Source: Anaerolineales bacterium (GTDB lineage Bacteria > Chloroflexota > Anaerolineae > Promineifilales > Promineifilaceae). Taken from it: a DNA stretch of 28,959 bases. Where the stretch lies: contig JAGQGA010000008.1 in assembly GCA_020432595.1 (NCBI GenBank), positions 1 to 28,959 on the forward strand, written 5' to 3'. Positions 15,560 to 23,314 of this stretch are shown piece by piece. The first letter of the stretch is position 1. Every line of letters begins with the position of its first letter. A program made the translations under genes and the position numbers. The notes under the pieces were generated by a model, which made no database searches, was not told the DNA's origin, and saw only the letters and a program-made list of their open reading frames with translations.

Positions 15560-15627
15560 AAAAACGGCAGTTTTCCCACCACCGCCCAAACCCCCAACCC
15601 CACGCACTCAGGTGCTTGACAGGTCAA
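15560..15627 (+). repeat. Composite junction repeat: decayed palindrome plus GCAC-N4-GTGC-TTGAC
   Basis: AAAACGGCAGTTTT (one change from the common palindrome), a C-rich spacer, then GCACTCAGGTGCTTGAC (15604-15620) and the small palindrome TTGACAGGTCAA (15616-15627). The same order occurs at 23763-23829 between hicAB and vapBC. Here it stands upstream of the DUF433 antitoxin. A TATAAT at 15654-15659 is a plausible -10 for that gene, but TTGACA is 32 bp away, so it is not its -35. Confidence 0.5.
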
Positions 15628-15692
15628 AGCAGCCAACCATTCTCATTCCATGTTATAATGATGTCCATATCGTCAATAAAAAGGTAAACTAT

Positions 15693-15971
15693 ATGATCCT
15701 ATCATCAACAATAGACGAGTTGATCGAAAAAAACCCTCAATTGCGCAGTGGCCGCCCCATTATTTCTGGCACGGGTACAACCGTTCGCGCCATTGTTGGC
15801 CTATACAAATTAGGGCTTTCGGCTGAAGAAATTGCCACTCAGCTACCCCATCTGCATTTGGCACAAATCTATGCTGCCTTAACCTACTACCATCTGCATG
15901 TGAATGAAATTGAAGCAGATATTGAAGCTGATTCAGAAAACAATCTCAAACGTGCTGCCCAAATAAACTAA
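15693..15971 (+). CDS. DUF433 antitoxin
   Basis: A 92-residue protein. ATG at 15693 with AAGGT about 8 nt upstream; a longer frame reaching back to 15318 covers repeats and is rejected. RSGRPIISGTGTTVRAIVGLYKLGLSAEEIATQLPHLHLAQIYAALTYYHLH matches DUF433 (the G-R-P-x-I-x-G-T motif, S-x-E-E-I, A-L-x-Y-Y). Known role: antitoxin partner of PIN-like DUF5615 toxins. The toxin gene follows 6 nt later but is truncated, so this antitoxin appears orphaned. No ACGGCCGT inside. Confidence 0.85.
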   Translation: MILSSTIDELIEKNPQLRSGRPIISGTGTTVRAIVGLYKLGLSAEEIATQLPHLHLAQIYAALTYYHLHVNEIEADIEADSENNLKRAAQIN

Positions 15972-15977
15972 TCAATT

Positions 15978-16097
15978 ATGAGCCAGCGCATCAAACTTTA
16001 CCTCGACGAAGATGCACAACGCACAGATTTGATCCAGGCTCTTCGTGCCCGGCAAATTAATGTTACCTTGGGGTTAGCCATACCTAAGGGTTCATGA
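15978..16097 (+). pseudogene. Truncated DUF5615 (PIN-like) toxin
   Basis: Encodes 39 residues. MSQRIKLYLDEDAQRTDLIQ, then ALRARQINVT, matches the N-terminal strand and first helix of DUF5615, where L-D-E-D carries the first catalytic acid. The family is normally about 110-120 residues. Here the frame ends after LGLAIPKGS at a TGA that overlaps the ATG of the glycosyltransferase (16094). The rest of the toxin, including later acidic residues, is missing. It looks like a deletion that joined the toxin 5' end to the next gene. It may still be translated and couple the downstream start. Confidence 0.75.
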
Positions 16098-18361
16098 CCA
16101 CAAAACGCTTTACCTGGGCCGAATTGGCTGCCTTGCTTATCCTGCTTGCCGCCGCCATCTTTTTGCGGCTGTGGCAGCTTGACACCGTGCCACCCGGCTT
16201 TCAATTTGACGAGGCCATTGATGTTAAAATCAGCCTAGATATTGCCAACGGCGCACGGCCGCTGTATGTGGCCGAGGGGTGGGGGCGGGAAGGGTTGTTT
16301 TATTATTTGGCGGCACTGGTACTGCAAATTGTCCCCTTCAACCCACTGGCAATTCGCGTAACGGCCGTTTTATGGGGTCTCGGCCTGCTCATCATCAGCT
16401 ACCTGCTTGTCCGCCGCTGGCACACCCCGCTGACCGCCTGGCTCACCGTCGCCTGGCTCACCTTCACCTACTGGCCCCTTTCCACCACCCGCTTCGGCTT
16501 CCGCCACATGTCGCTGGCCTTTATGATGACGCTGACCGCCTGGGTTCTATGGCAAGGGTGGGGGAATAGTGCCATGGGAAATGGCAACGCGGATGACGGG
16601 GATCGGGACGGATTTTTGCGGACAAAAAGCAAGCATTTATGGCTCCATTTTGCCGCTACTGGGTTTTGCCTGGGGCTGACGCTTTATACTTACCAGCCTT
16701 CTCGCTTCATGCCGTTTATTTTTGCCGCGTTTGCCGTCTATTTGTTTTTGTTTCAGCGCAAGTTGGCGTGGGCAAACGGCCGTTTGTGGCTCACCACCCT
16801 CCTCACCTTCACCCTCACCGCCGTTCCCCTCATCCTGGCTCTGCGGCAGGCCGGGTCATTGGAAACAGCCCAGCGCGGCTTCACCATCGAACCGCTGACC
16901 CAACTGCTGGCTGGTAACGTTCAGCCCATCCTCAGCAACACCTGGGCCACCTTCAAAGCGTTTACCGTCGCGGGCGACCCGCTGAAATCGTACAACCTGC
17001 CCGGCCGGCCGATTTTCGTCCCCGCCTGGACAGGTATTTTTTTCTACGCCGGGCTGCTGCTGGCTCTCAAACGGTGGCGCAACCCCATCTACGCCTTTGT
17101 CCTGCTCTGGTTGGGCGTTGCCCTGCTGCCCACCATCATCACCATCAGCGCCCCCAACTTCAACCGCATGGCCGCCGCCCAGCTTCCCGTCATGTTCCTG
17201 GCCGCCTTCCCCCTGGCCGAATTGGGACAATGGCTAGAAGCAGGTTGGAGAAATCAAAACAGGACGCGGACAAACGCGGACGAACGCGGATTTAGCTTGA
17301 TTTTAGCCGTCAAACGCCGCAAAAATCAGGCTAAATCAGGGGAATCTGCGTCCCAAAATTCTTTTTCCGACAAGCCTCTCATGATGCGGCAACCGCGCTG
17401 GGGACAGCTTGCCACTGCGCTGCTCATCGCCGCCACCTTTGTGCCGCTGACGCTGGCAACTTGGCGCGACTATTTTACCGAATGGCCAGCCGCCACGGCC
17501 GATGTCCACACCCTCAATCGTGAAATCTTTGCCGTTGCCAACTATCTCCAGCAGCAGACCGATGCCTCCCCTGTCCTTATCAGCAGCCGTGATATTGCTG
17601 ACGAAGATCCCTATATCGTGGCCGTCACGGTGGAACGAGAGGAGATGGTCAGGCGTTGGGTGGACAGCAGCCAGGCGTTGGCTCTACCTGCTGATGTGGA
17701 TGAGGCGCGGCTGATCGTGACGGCTGACCGCTGGATTGACGAAACGCTGCTTCAGGCCACCGGCATGTCGGGCACACCGATTGATCAAGGGGAAGGGTTC
17801 GCTGTGTTTGCCCTACGGCGCGGCGATTGGCTGGTGGCGGAGCCGCTGGCGTTGAGCACTGTGGGGGCAGAAACGGCCGTTCCTACCCCCGACACCATCC
17901 ACCCCATCACCTGGGGCTACCCGCTTGCCATTTGCGCCTGCAACCTGGGCGAAACGGGCAGCGGCAGCGTTCTGCTCACCGGGGTCTCACTCAACGCCCC
18001 TGTTGCCGCCGGGCAGCCCCTTGAATTGCTCACCACCTGGCAAGCCACAATAGACCACGACTTCACCTCGCTGGCACTGTTCGCCCACCTGCTCAACGAC
18101 ACAGGCGAGATTGTGGCGCAATATGACGGGCTGGGCTATCCACCCCACACTTGGGAACGCGGCGACCAATTTCTACAACTAGCCCGCCTCTTCCCCCCCG
18201 CCGACCTGCCAGCCGGTAGCTACTGGCTCCAATTCGGCCTTTACAACCGCACCACTGGCCAGCGCTGGCTGCTGCTCGACCCCACCAACCGCGCCATCGC
18301 CGACCGCCTGCTGCTGCCGCCGCTGCAAGCCCAAGATGAACAGTTGGTTTGGGCAAGGTAA
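16094..18361 (+). CDS. GT39-like (PMT/ArnT-type) integral membrane glycosyltransferase
   Basis: A 755-residue GT-C protein. The first luminal loop has the acidic motif PPGFQFDEAIDVKI (about 34-47), typical of dolichyl/undecaprenyl-phosphate-sugar transferases. About ten membrane helices follow to residue 480. A long soluble C-terminal part (about 490-755) holds a segment like LLTTWQATIDHDFTSLALFAHLLNDTGEIVAQYDGLGYPP, often found in Chloroflexota GT39 proteins. Two insertions look repeat-derived: about residues 159-181 (GNADDGDRDGF) and 385-434 (RTRTNADERGFSLIL...). The start ATG overlaps the toxin remnant's TGA; AAGGG lies 3 nt upstream. Predicted role: transfer of a lipid-linked sugar to a cell-surface acceptor; acceptor unknown. 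Confidence 0.8.
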   Translation: MTTKRFTWAELAALLILLAAAIFLRLWQLDTVPPGFQFDEAIDVKISLDIANGARPLYVAEGWGREGLFYYLAALVLQIVPFNPLAIRVTAVLWGLGLLIISYLLVRRWHTPLTAWLTVAWLTFTYWPLSTTRFGFRHMSLAFMMTLTAWVLWQGWGNSAMGNGNADDGDRDGFLRTKSKHLWLHFAATGFCLGLTLYTYQPSRFMPFIFAAFAVYLFLFQRKLAWANGRLWLTTLLTFTLTAVPLILALRQAGSLETAQRGFTIEPLTQLLAGNVQPILSNTWATFKAFTVAGDPLKSYNLPGRPIFVPAWTGIFFYAGLLLALKRWRNPIYAFVLLWLGVALLPTIITISAPNFNRMAAAQLPVMFLAAFPLAELGQWLEAGWRNQNRTRTNADERGFSLILAVKRRKNQAKSGESASQNSFSDKPLMMRQPRWGQLATALLIAATFVPLTLATWRDYFTEWPAATADVHTLNREIFAVANYLQQQTDASPVLISSRDIADEDPYIVAVTVEREEMVRRWVDSSQALALPADVDEARLIVTADRWIDETLLQATGMSGTPIDQGEGFAVFALRRGDWLVAEPLALSTVGAETAVPTPDTIHPITWGYPLAICACNLGETGSGSVLLTGVSLNAPVAAGQPLELLTTWQATIDHDFTSLALFAHLLNDTGEIVAQYDGLGYPPHTWERGDQFLQLARLFPPADLPAGSYWLQFGLYNRTTGQRWLLLDPTNRAIADRLLLPPLQAQDEQLVWAR

Positions 18362-18405
18362 TGGGCGGGGCACATTGCATCCGTCCATTACCACATTGGC
18401 TGGAA

Positions 18406-19611
18406 TTAACTCAAAACGGCCGTTTTTTCCTTCCTCTTACGCCGCACATGCCCAATCACCCATTCATGCAGCCCCATAAGGATCAGCGACCACAGCAGCA
18501 GCGACAAGCCAATCGCCTCCAAGCCAAACCGTTCGCCGACAATACCCGTTATGGCGGGCAAAATAGACAGCCCTAAACCGGCAGCCCCCACCTGAAATCC
18601 CACGGCGCTGTTGGCAAAACGGGCACTGATTCGCTTGGGGGTTTGCAGCACCAGCAGCGGGAAGATGGGCGCCAGGGCAAAACCAACTACAACCAACCCT
18701 ACAAAGCTAAGCCAGTTCGCCAGATTGAGCCAAATAAACAGTGCCCCAACGACAATGGCTATCATGTTGAGCCGCAGCAGTTGGTTGGTTTCCATGCGGT
18801 CGGCAAACAGGCCGTAGAAGATGCGGCCGACGGTGAAGCTGCCCCAATAGACGCTGGTCCACAGTCCGGCGGTAGCCACCGCCACGCCACGCCCTTCGCT
18901 AAACAGGGTAAACGCCCAGTTGCCCATGGCTCCTTCGGTGCCAGCAGTGAAAAAGAAGACCCCCATGCTCAACCAAATGATGCCCATGCGGAAAATGGCG
19001 GAAGCAGAAACGGCCGTTTCTCCTCCCTCTAGCTCACCTTCCCTTGCCACCACGGCGCGAGGCCAGCGGTGGCGCGTGGTGGCAAACAGCAGCACCAGCA
19101 GCAGTTGCAGCCCCACCGCCACCCAATACCCAATCCGCCACGACAGATTACGCGTTAAAACGGCCGTCATAATGATTGGTCCCATCGTCACCCCCAACCC
19201 AAAGCTGGCATGAAGCCAGTTCATCAGCCGCGCATTATGATTGGCGGCAAAGTAAGCATTGAGACCGGAATCAAGCGCCCCAGTGCCTGCGCCACCTATA
19301 AGGCCAACGGCCACCAGTAGCCACCAGCTTGGGGAAAACGCATATCCTAACAGCCCCAACAACATCAAAATACTGTTTAAGAGCATATAGGTGCCCATAC
19401 CCAGCCGTTCGTTGAGCCAGCCACTAAGAAAGCTCATCGAAATATGGCCGATAGTTCCCACCAGCAGCAGCGTCCCCAGCGCGTCTAGCGACACGCCAAA
19501 AGTCTCTTGCATAGACGGCCACGCTACCCCTAGCATCCCGCTAGGAATGCTCATGATGACGAAAGTGGCAAAAGACAGATAAACAAGCAGATTTGATTGT
19601 GATTTACTCAT
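18406..19611 (-). CDS. MFS transporter
   Basis: A 401-residue inner-membrane protein with about 12 hydrophobic segments, starting MSKSQSNLLVYLSFATFVIMSIPSGMLGVAWPSMQ. A motif-A-like loop GWLNERLGMG lies between helices 2 and 3, with a second half loop FADRMETNQLLRL after helix 8. The linker near 200 (AREGELEGGETAVSAS) contains the ACGGCCGT-derived ETAV. The last residues (KEKTAVLS) are also encoded by the motif, which lies at the stop. It resembles FucP/sugar-type or uncharacterised MFS proteins; the substrate is unknown. The neighbouring GH31 gene on the same strand makes a sugar possible. The ATG has no strong ribosome site, and a longer frame to 19653 covers a repeat. Confidence 0.8.
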   Translation of the reverse strand: MSKSQSNLLVYLSFATFVIMSIPSGMLGVAWPSMQETFGVSLDALGTLLLVGTIGHISMSFLSGWLNERLGMGTYMLLNSILMLLGLLGYAFSPSWWLLVAVGLIGGAGTGALDSGLNAYFAANHNARLMNWLHASFGLGVTMGPIIMTAVLTRNLSWRIGYWVAVGLQLLLVLLFATTRHRWPRAVVAREGELEGGETAVSASAIFRMGIIWLSMGVFFFTAGTEGAMGNWAFTLFSEGRGVAVATAGLWTSVYWGSFTVGRIFYGLFADRMETNQLLRLNMIAIVVGALFIWLNLANWLSFVGLVVVGFALAPIFPLLVLQTPKRISARFANSAVGFQVGAAGLGLSILPAITGIVGERFGLEAIGLSLLLWSLILMGLHEWVIGHVRRKRKEKTAVLS

Positions 19612-19621
19612 TAAAAAAGGG

Positions 19622-19680
19622 CAAGTAACAAGTGGCAAGTTTTGACTTGCCACCTGCCACCTGTTACTTGTTACTTGTTG
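19622..19680. repeat. Inverted AAGTAACAAG/CTTGTTACTT repeat
   Basis: CAAGTAACAAGTGGCAAG is followed by TTTTGA and a complementary arm CTTGCCAC...CTGTTACTTG with further TTACTTG units. It can fold as a hairpin and lies between the GH31 stop (19687) and the MFS start (19611). It could terminate the GH31 transcript or limit read-through into the transporter. Confidence 0.6.
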
Positions 19681-19686
19681 TTTGAT

Positions 19687-22671
19687 TTATTGGGTGATGG
19701 TCAACGCTAGCCAATCCTGATAGCTCACGGTGAGCTTCCACGGGCTGGCCTGGAAGCGGTTGCGCGGCATGGTGCCGAGGGCGTTCATGATGGGACCAAT
19801 GAGGATGAAGTTGCCACCCACCTGGAGCCGCTGTGCCCGAAATAGCTCAATGGGTTGAGCATCGCCGTTGACCATATCGAGAAAGTCACGCGACTGGGCG
19901 GTGAGGGTGATGGTGGGTTGGGGATGCTGGCCGTCGGCAACGGTCAGTTGCCCCTCTTTGATGTGCAGGTAACGGGTCTGGCCAGTGAGGTGGAATTGGA
20001 CGACGGCTTCGAGGTTGCCAACGGCCGTTCCGCGAAACCGCTGCGGCAGCGTGGCAAACCAATCATCCACCGAAGTAAATGTCTCCGCCGTGCCGCTGGC
20101 CGTGCGCCAAACGGTTAGATTGTCTTCGTTGGTCAGCACTGCAAATTTTGGCAGCGCCCCTTTTTGCACCATGCCGTCGCCCGTAACACCCTGTGCCGAT
20201 AAGCGGTAGCCCACATCTTCCCGCTGCTGGTTGTTCCAAAGAATGGTAAACGGCCGTCCTGTGTCCCGCTGTCGCGCCGACAGTGCCCCCGCACCCGTCA
20301 CCACCTCGGCCACGGCCTGCATTTGGGCGGGGGTGAGAGCCAGTTCATAGCTTGCCAGCAGTGCCGGATTTTGCAGCAGGTCGGGAAGCTGGTTGTTGAG
20401 CCGCTGCTTTTGCCAGCTATCAAGCCGGAACGCCCACAGCATTTGGTGCAGCATTTCCTGGCGGTAGTCGCGGTTGGCAAGGAGGGTGGGCTGGTCGGTG
20501 GTAAGAACGGCCGTTAAGCTCGAATGCGGCGTGAACGTCAGCCCCGAAAGACGCAGCGTCACCGTTTCCGGCTCATATTCCGTCTGCGCCTGCACAATCT
20601 GGCCGTTCATCAGCAGCCGCAGCCGCACATCGGGGCGAACACCGCGAAAACAGAGAGTCAATGCCCGTTCGCTGGGCAAATGCCCCGCCGTCCCCCGCAC
20701 TCGGTCTACATTGATCTGCCACTTAGTTTCCGTCCAGCTTTGGCGCAGCGGCAGCAGGCTGTAGCCCGACTGCCCATCATCTTCATACAGCTCAAAGCGG
20801 TTGTCGCCGCCGGGGAAAAGGTGGATTTCCAGCGCGTCGGGGTTGTCCACGCCGCCCCAGCCGACCATTGGTCCCAGCGGAACGATGGCACCCGGTTTGG
20901 CAAAGAGCGGGATGTCGTCCAGCCCGCCATAGAGCGCGTGGAAATAGTCGCCGCTGTAGCTGCGGCCGCTGAAAAAGTGGTGCCACTGCCCTTCTGGCAG
21001 CCACACCACCTGGCGGCTCATCCCCGTTTCGGGGTGGCGCGGGGCAATATGGGGCGCGGCCAGCAGTTCGCTGCCAAACATATATTGGTCGGGGCAGTGG
21101 TATGCCTGCTCGCTGGCGGGATGGTCGTGGTAGAGGGGGGTAATGGGCAAACGGCCGTTTTCCTGGTTTTGCCACGACAAGGTATAAAGGTAGGGGATAA
21201 GGGCGTGACGCAGCCGCATGGCGTGTTTCGTCAGCCGGAACGTTTCCGCATCATACCCCCAGGGGCGGCGTTCGTGGAATGGGTTGTTGGTGCAGTGCAG
21301 CCGGAAGATGGGGCTAAGTACGCCATATTGCACCCAGCGCGTGTACAGTTCGGCCTCCTCAATGCCCCCCATATGGCCGCCAATGTCGTGGCTCCACCAG
21401 CCGTAACCGACATTGGCGGCGGTGGCGGTGAAGTAGGGCTGAAAGGCCAGTGAATCCCACGTCACCACAGAATCGCCAGAGAAGCCAATTGGGTAGCGAT
21501 GGTTGCCGAGACCACCCCAGCGGGAGAAGATAAACGGCCGTTTTTCCCCGTCCCGCGCCAAGTCATAAAAATGCAAATGGTTAAGCCACCACAACGGGTC
21601 TAGCCCCGGCATTTTGGAAAGCTCCCCCTGCTGCCAATCAATCCACCAAAAATCCACCCCCCGCGCCTCGTCAGGATGGTGCAGCAGTTCAAAATACGCC
21701 TGAGCGTAATCGGGATCAACGATGTCGAACGGAACCGGCTGCTTGGTGGCCGGGTCAATGCCCATGCGCTCTGCTAACGCTTCATACTGCTCCTCATGCG
21801 GGTGAACCCCTTCGGCCGGGTGCAAATTTAGCCCGGTTTTCAGCCCGCGCTTGTGCAACGCAGCAATAAACGCTTCGGGGTCGGGGAAGAGGTCGCGGTT
21901 CCAGGTGTAGCCTGTCCAGCCGCTGGAACTGTTGCCCGTTTGCCGCAAATGCCAGTCTATGTCCACAATGCAGACGGAAAGGGGCACGCCATTGGCCTGG
22001 AATTCATCCATCAGCCCCAACAGTTCCTCTTCGGAATAGGGCCAAAAGCGGCTCCACCAGTTGCCCAGCACCCAGCGCGGCAGCAGCGGCACACCGCCCG
22101 CCAGCTTTTGGTAATCTGCCAAACATTGCTGGTAATCATGACCGTAGCCAAAAAAGTAGCTGTCTACGCTGCCGGGGGCGTTGCGCGGTTCCAGCCAGCC
22201 TTTGTCGTTAAATAACAGCGTGCGCGAATCGTCTACTACCGCCCAGCCGCTGCGAGCCAGCAGTCCTGGCTCTAGCTGGATGCCGCCATCTACTTCGTCG
22301 AGGGTGCGGGCGGTGCCGTGGAGGTTGGTGGGGTTGGGCTGGCCGTAGCGATAACGGCCGTTTTCCCCCTTCAACATAATCGTTAACCCTTCGGCCGTGA
22401 ACCCGGCTTCGCTGCGCCGGTAGCGCAGCAGCAAATGCTCGGTTTCAATTTCCAGCCCGTCTTCGCTGTAGCGGGTGGAAAATTCTGGCACGGGCTGGCG
22501 GCGGTACCAAAAGACCTGGCTGGGTTGGTCATTGAAAACGGCCATTGGGCTATATTCCAGCCGGATGATGCGTGAGGTTAGAATGGTAAACCGAACGTTT
22601 TGATCCACGACAACGGCATCGGGGTTGGCAACGGGATCAAACTGTATCGGGAAGTTTTCGGTGTAAATCAC
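19687..22671 (-). CDS. GH31 alpha-glycosidase with C-terminal SCP2-like domain
   Basis: A 994-residue cytoplasmic-type protein (no signal peptide). An N-terminal beta-sandwich (about 1-210) precedes the GH31 barrel, which begins near LPRWVLGNWWSRFWPYSEEE. The nucleophile is Asp345 in WWIDWQQGE and the likely acid/base is Asp400 in FSGDSVVTWD. A distal beta domain with GSELLAAPHI and PEGQWHHFFSGRSYSG follows (about 540-740). Beyond it, residues about 870-965 (FRGTAVGNLEAVVQFHLTGQTRYLHIKEGQLTVADG, then TITLTAQSRDFLDMVNGDAQPIELF and LQVGGNFILIGPI) read like an SCP2 sterol-carrier domain. The start is GTG with GAGGA 9 nt upstream. Substrate class (glucoside, xyloside, galactoside) cannot be fixed. 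The MFS gene downstream may import its substrate. Confidence 0.85.
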   Translation of the reverse strand: MIYTENFPIQFDPVANPDAVVVDQNVRFTILTSRIIRLEYSPMAVFNDQPSQVFWYRRQPVPEFSTRYSEDGLEIETEHLLLRYRRSEAGFTAEGLTIMLKGENGRYRYGQPNPTNLHGTARTLDEVDGGIQLEPGLLARSGWAVVDDSRTLLFNDKGWLEPRNAPGSVDSYFFGYGHDYQQCLADYQKLAGGVPLLPRWVLGNWWSRFWPYSEEELLGLMDEFQANGVPLSVCIVDIDWHLRQTGNSSSGWTGYTWNRDLFPDPEAFIAALHKRGLKTGLNLHPAEGVHPHEEQYEALAERMGIDPATKQPVPFDIVDPDYAQAYFELLHHPDEARGVDFWWIDWQQGELSKMPGLDPLWWLNHLHFYDLARDGEKRPFIFSRWGGLGNHRYPIGFSGDSVVTWDSLAFQPYFTATAANVGYGWWSHDIGGHMGGIEEAELYTRWVQYGVLSPIFRLHCTNNPFHERRPWGYDAETFRLTKHAMRLRHALIPYLYTLSWQNQENGRLPITPLYHDHPASEQAYHCPDQYMFGSELLAAPHIAPRHPETGMSRQVVWLPEGQWHHFFSGRSYSGDYFHALYGGLDDIPLFAKPGAIVPLGPMVGWGGVDNPDALEIHLFPGGDNRFELYEDDGQSGYSLLPLRQSWTETKWQINVDRVRGTAGHLPSERALTLCFRGVRPDVRLRLLMNGQIVQAQTEYEPETVTLRLSGLTFTPHSSLTAVLTTDQPTLLANRDYRQEMLHQMLWAFRLDSWQKQRLNNQLPDLLQNPALLASYELALTPAQMQAVAEVVTGAGALSARQRDTGRPFTILWNNQQREDVGYRLSAQGVTGDGMVQKGALPKFAVLTNEDNLTVWRTASGTAETFTSVDDWFATLPQRFRGTAVGNLEAVVQFHLTGQTRYLHIKEGQLTVADGQHPQPTITLTAQSRDFLDMVNGDAQPIELFRAQRLQVGGNFILIGPIMNALGTMPRNRFQASPWKLTVSYQDWLALTITQ

Positions 22672-22892
22672 TGGTCAATGTCCTCGGAAGATAGAGATTG
22701 AGAGACTGGGAGATTGGGAGATTGGCAACACTGCCTTCTCATCTCCTTGTTGTAGCGTGAGTGTCTCTGGAATATGTCATGACCCTAGTGTACCTGATGT
22801 TGGCAAAAGGGACATGGTAAAGGGGAATGGGAGTGGTGGGGAAAACGGCCGTTTTTCGGCTACAATGTTATTTTTCAGCAAAGGAGTTCTGG
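22672..22892. other. Intergenic region with octamer repeats and palindrome
   Basis: Contains GAGATTGAGAGACTGGGAGATTGGGAGATTGG-type octamers (about 22691-22723; related to 6274-6313) and a GGGGAAAACGGCCGTTTTTC palindrome (about 22838-22857). A TACAAT (22861-22866) could be a -10 box for the small ORF at 22893. Confidence 0.5.
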
Positions 22893-23006
22893 ATGCTTTA
22901 TCAGGATGCAGAAATGCTGAGGACATACGCGACTATGATGCAGCTAAAGCAGCTGGCTGCTATCGCCTCGGTGCTGGATTTGATGATTGATGATTTGGTG
23001 GGGTAA
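22893..23006 (+). CDS. Small ORF ending in an XRE-like tail (possible regulator remnant)
   Basis: A 37-residue frame with a strong AAGGAG 6-7 nt before the ATG. Its last part, LAAIASVLDLMIDDLVG, is nearly the same as the XRE-derived fragment ending at 23759 (LAAIAGVLGLTIDDLVG), the final helix of an XRE helix-turn-helix domain. The first 18 residues (MLYQDAEMLRTYATMMQL) do not look like an XRE domain. It is either a decayed regulator given a new start or a short expressed peptide. It ends inside the 71-bp direct repeat that precedes hicAB. Confidence 0.4.
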   Translation: MLYQDAEMLRTYATMMQLKQLAAIASVLDLMIDDLVG

Positions 23007-23026
23007 GAGAAAACGGCAGTTTTTCC
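22956..23026 (+). repeat. 71-bp direct repeat, left copy, flanking hicAB
   Basis: Matches 23709-23779 at 62 of 71 positions, same orientation. It contains an XRE-tail coding end, its stop codon (TAA here) and a palindrome AAAACGGCAGTTTT with one change from ACGGCCGT. The hicAB promoter begins at its last base. Confidence 0.75.
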
Positions 23027-23060
23027 TTGACACAGTACCATCTTTCAGTACCATATAGAT
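23027..23060 (+). promoter_or_regulatory. hicAB promoter with direct-repeat operator
   Basis: TTGACA (23027-23032) with a weak TACCAT -10 at 23049-23054 (16-bp spacer). A direct repeat CAGTACCAT occurs at 23033-23041 and 23046-23054, 13 bp apart, covering the spacer and -10 box, where HicB would be expected to bind. The hicA ATG at 23061 has no Shine-Dalgarno, so the message may be leaderless. Confidence 0.55.
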
Positions 23061-23314
23061 ATGAAGCGTAAACACCAAAAAACATTGGAGCAACTATTCG
23101 CTCGCCAACGAGTGGCAGCATTAAATGGAATGACATTGAAGCACTGTTGGTTAGTTTAGGTGCTGAACTAAGTGAACGTGAAGGCTCTCGCATTGGTGTG
23201 CGCTTATTTGGCGAAAGGCGTGTGTTTCATAGGCCTCATCCATCTCCTGATACGGACAAAGGGGCTGTGACAAGCATTCGGAACTGGTTAAAAGATAATG
23301 GGATAGAACCATGA
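23061..23314 (+). pseudogene. hicA: hicA toxin gene with a frameshift
   Basis: The ATG frame gives MKRKHQKTLEQLFAR, a standard HicA opening, then runs out of frame. From 23105 the next frame reads PTSGSIKWNDIEALLVSLG, then AELSEREGSRIGVRLFGERRVFHRPHPSPDTDKGAVTSIRNWLKDNGIEP, the HicA dsRBD-like fold with the conserved catalytic His in the FHRPHP region, ending at TGA 23312-23314. Adding one base near 23104 restores an 84-residue toxin. The end overlaps the hicB ATG (23311), the normal hicAB arrangement. Known role of intact HicA: translation-independent mRNA cleavage. Here it is inactivated, or less likely expressed by frameshifting, or affected by a sequencing error. Confidence 0.8.

Noticed and set aside
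15616..15659. TTGACA...TATAAT as a promoter for the DUF433 gene
   Set aside because: The spacing is 32 bp, far beyond the usable 15-19 bp; only the TATAAT is retained as plausible.
15318..15692. N-terminal extension of the DUF433 gene
   Set aside because: It reads through tandem repeats and the composite junction repeat; DUF433 proteins normally start where the ATG at 15693 and its ribosome site lie.
20524..21453. 309-codon + strand frame opposite the GH31 gene
   Set aside because: Shadow of the GH31 catalytic region; the - strand carries catalytic motifs.
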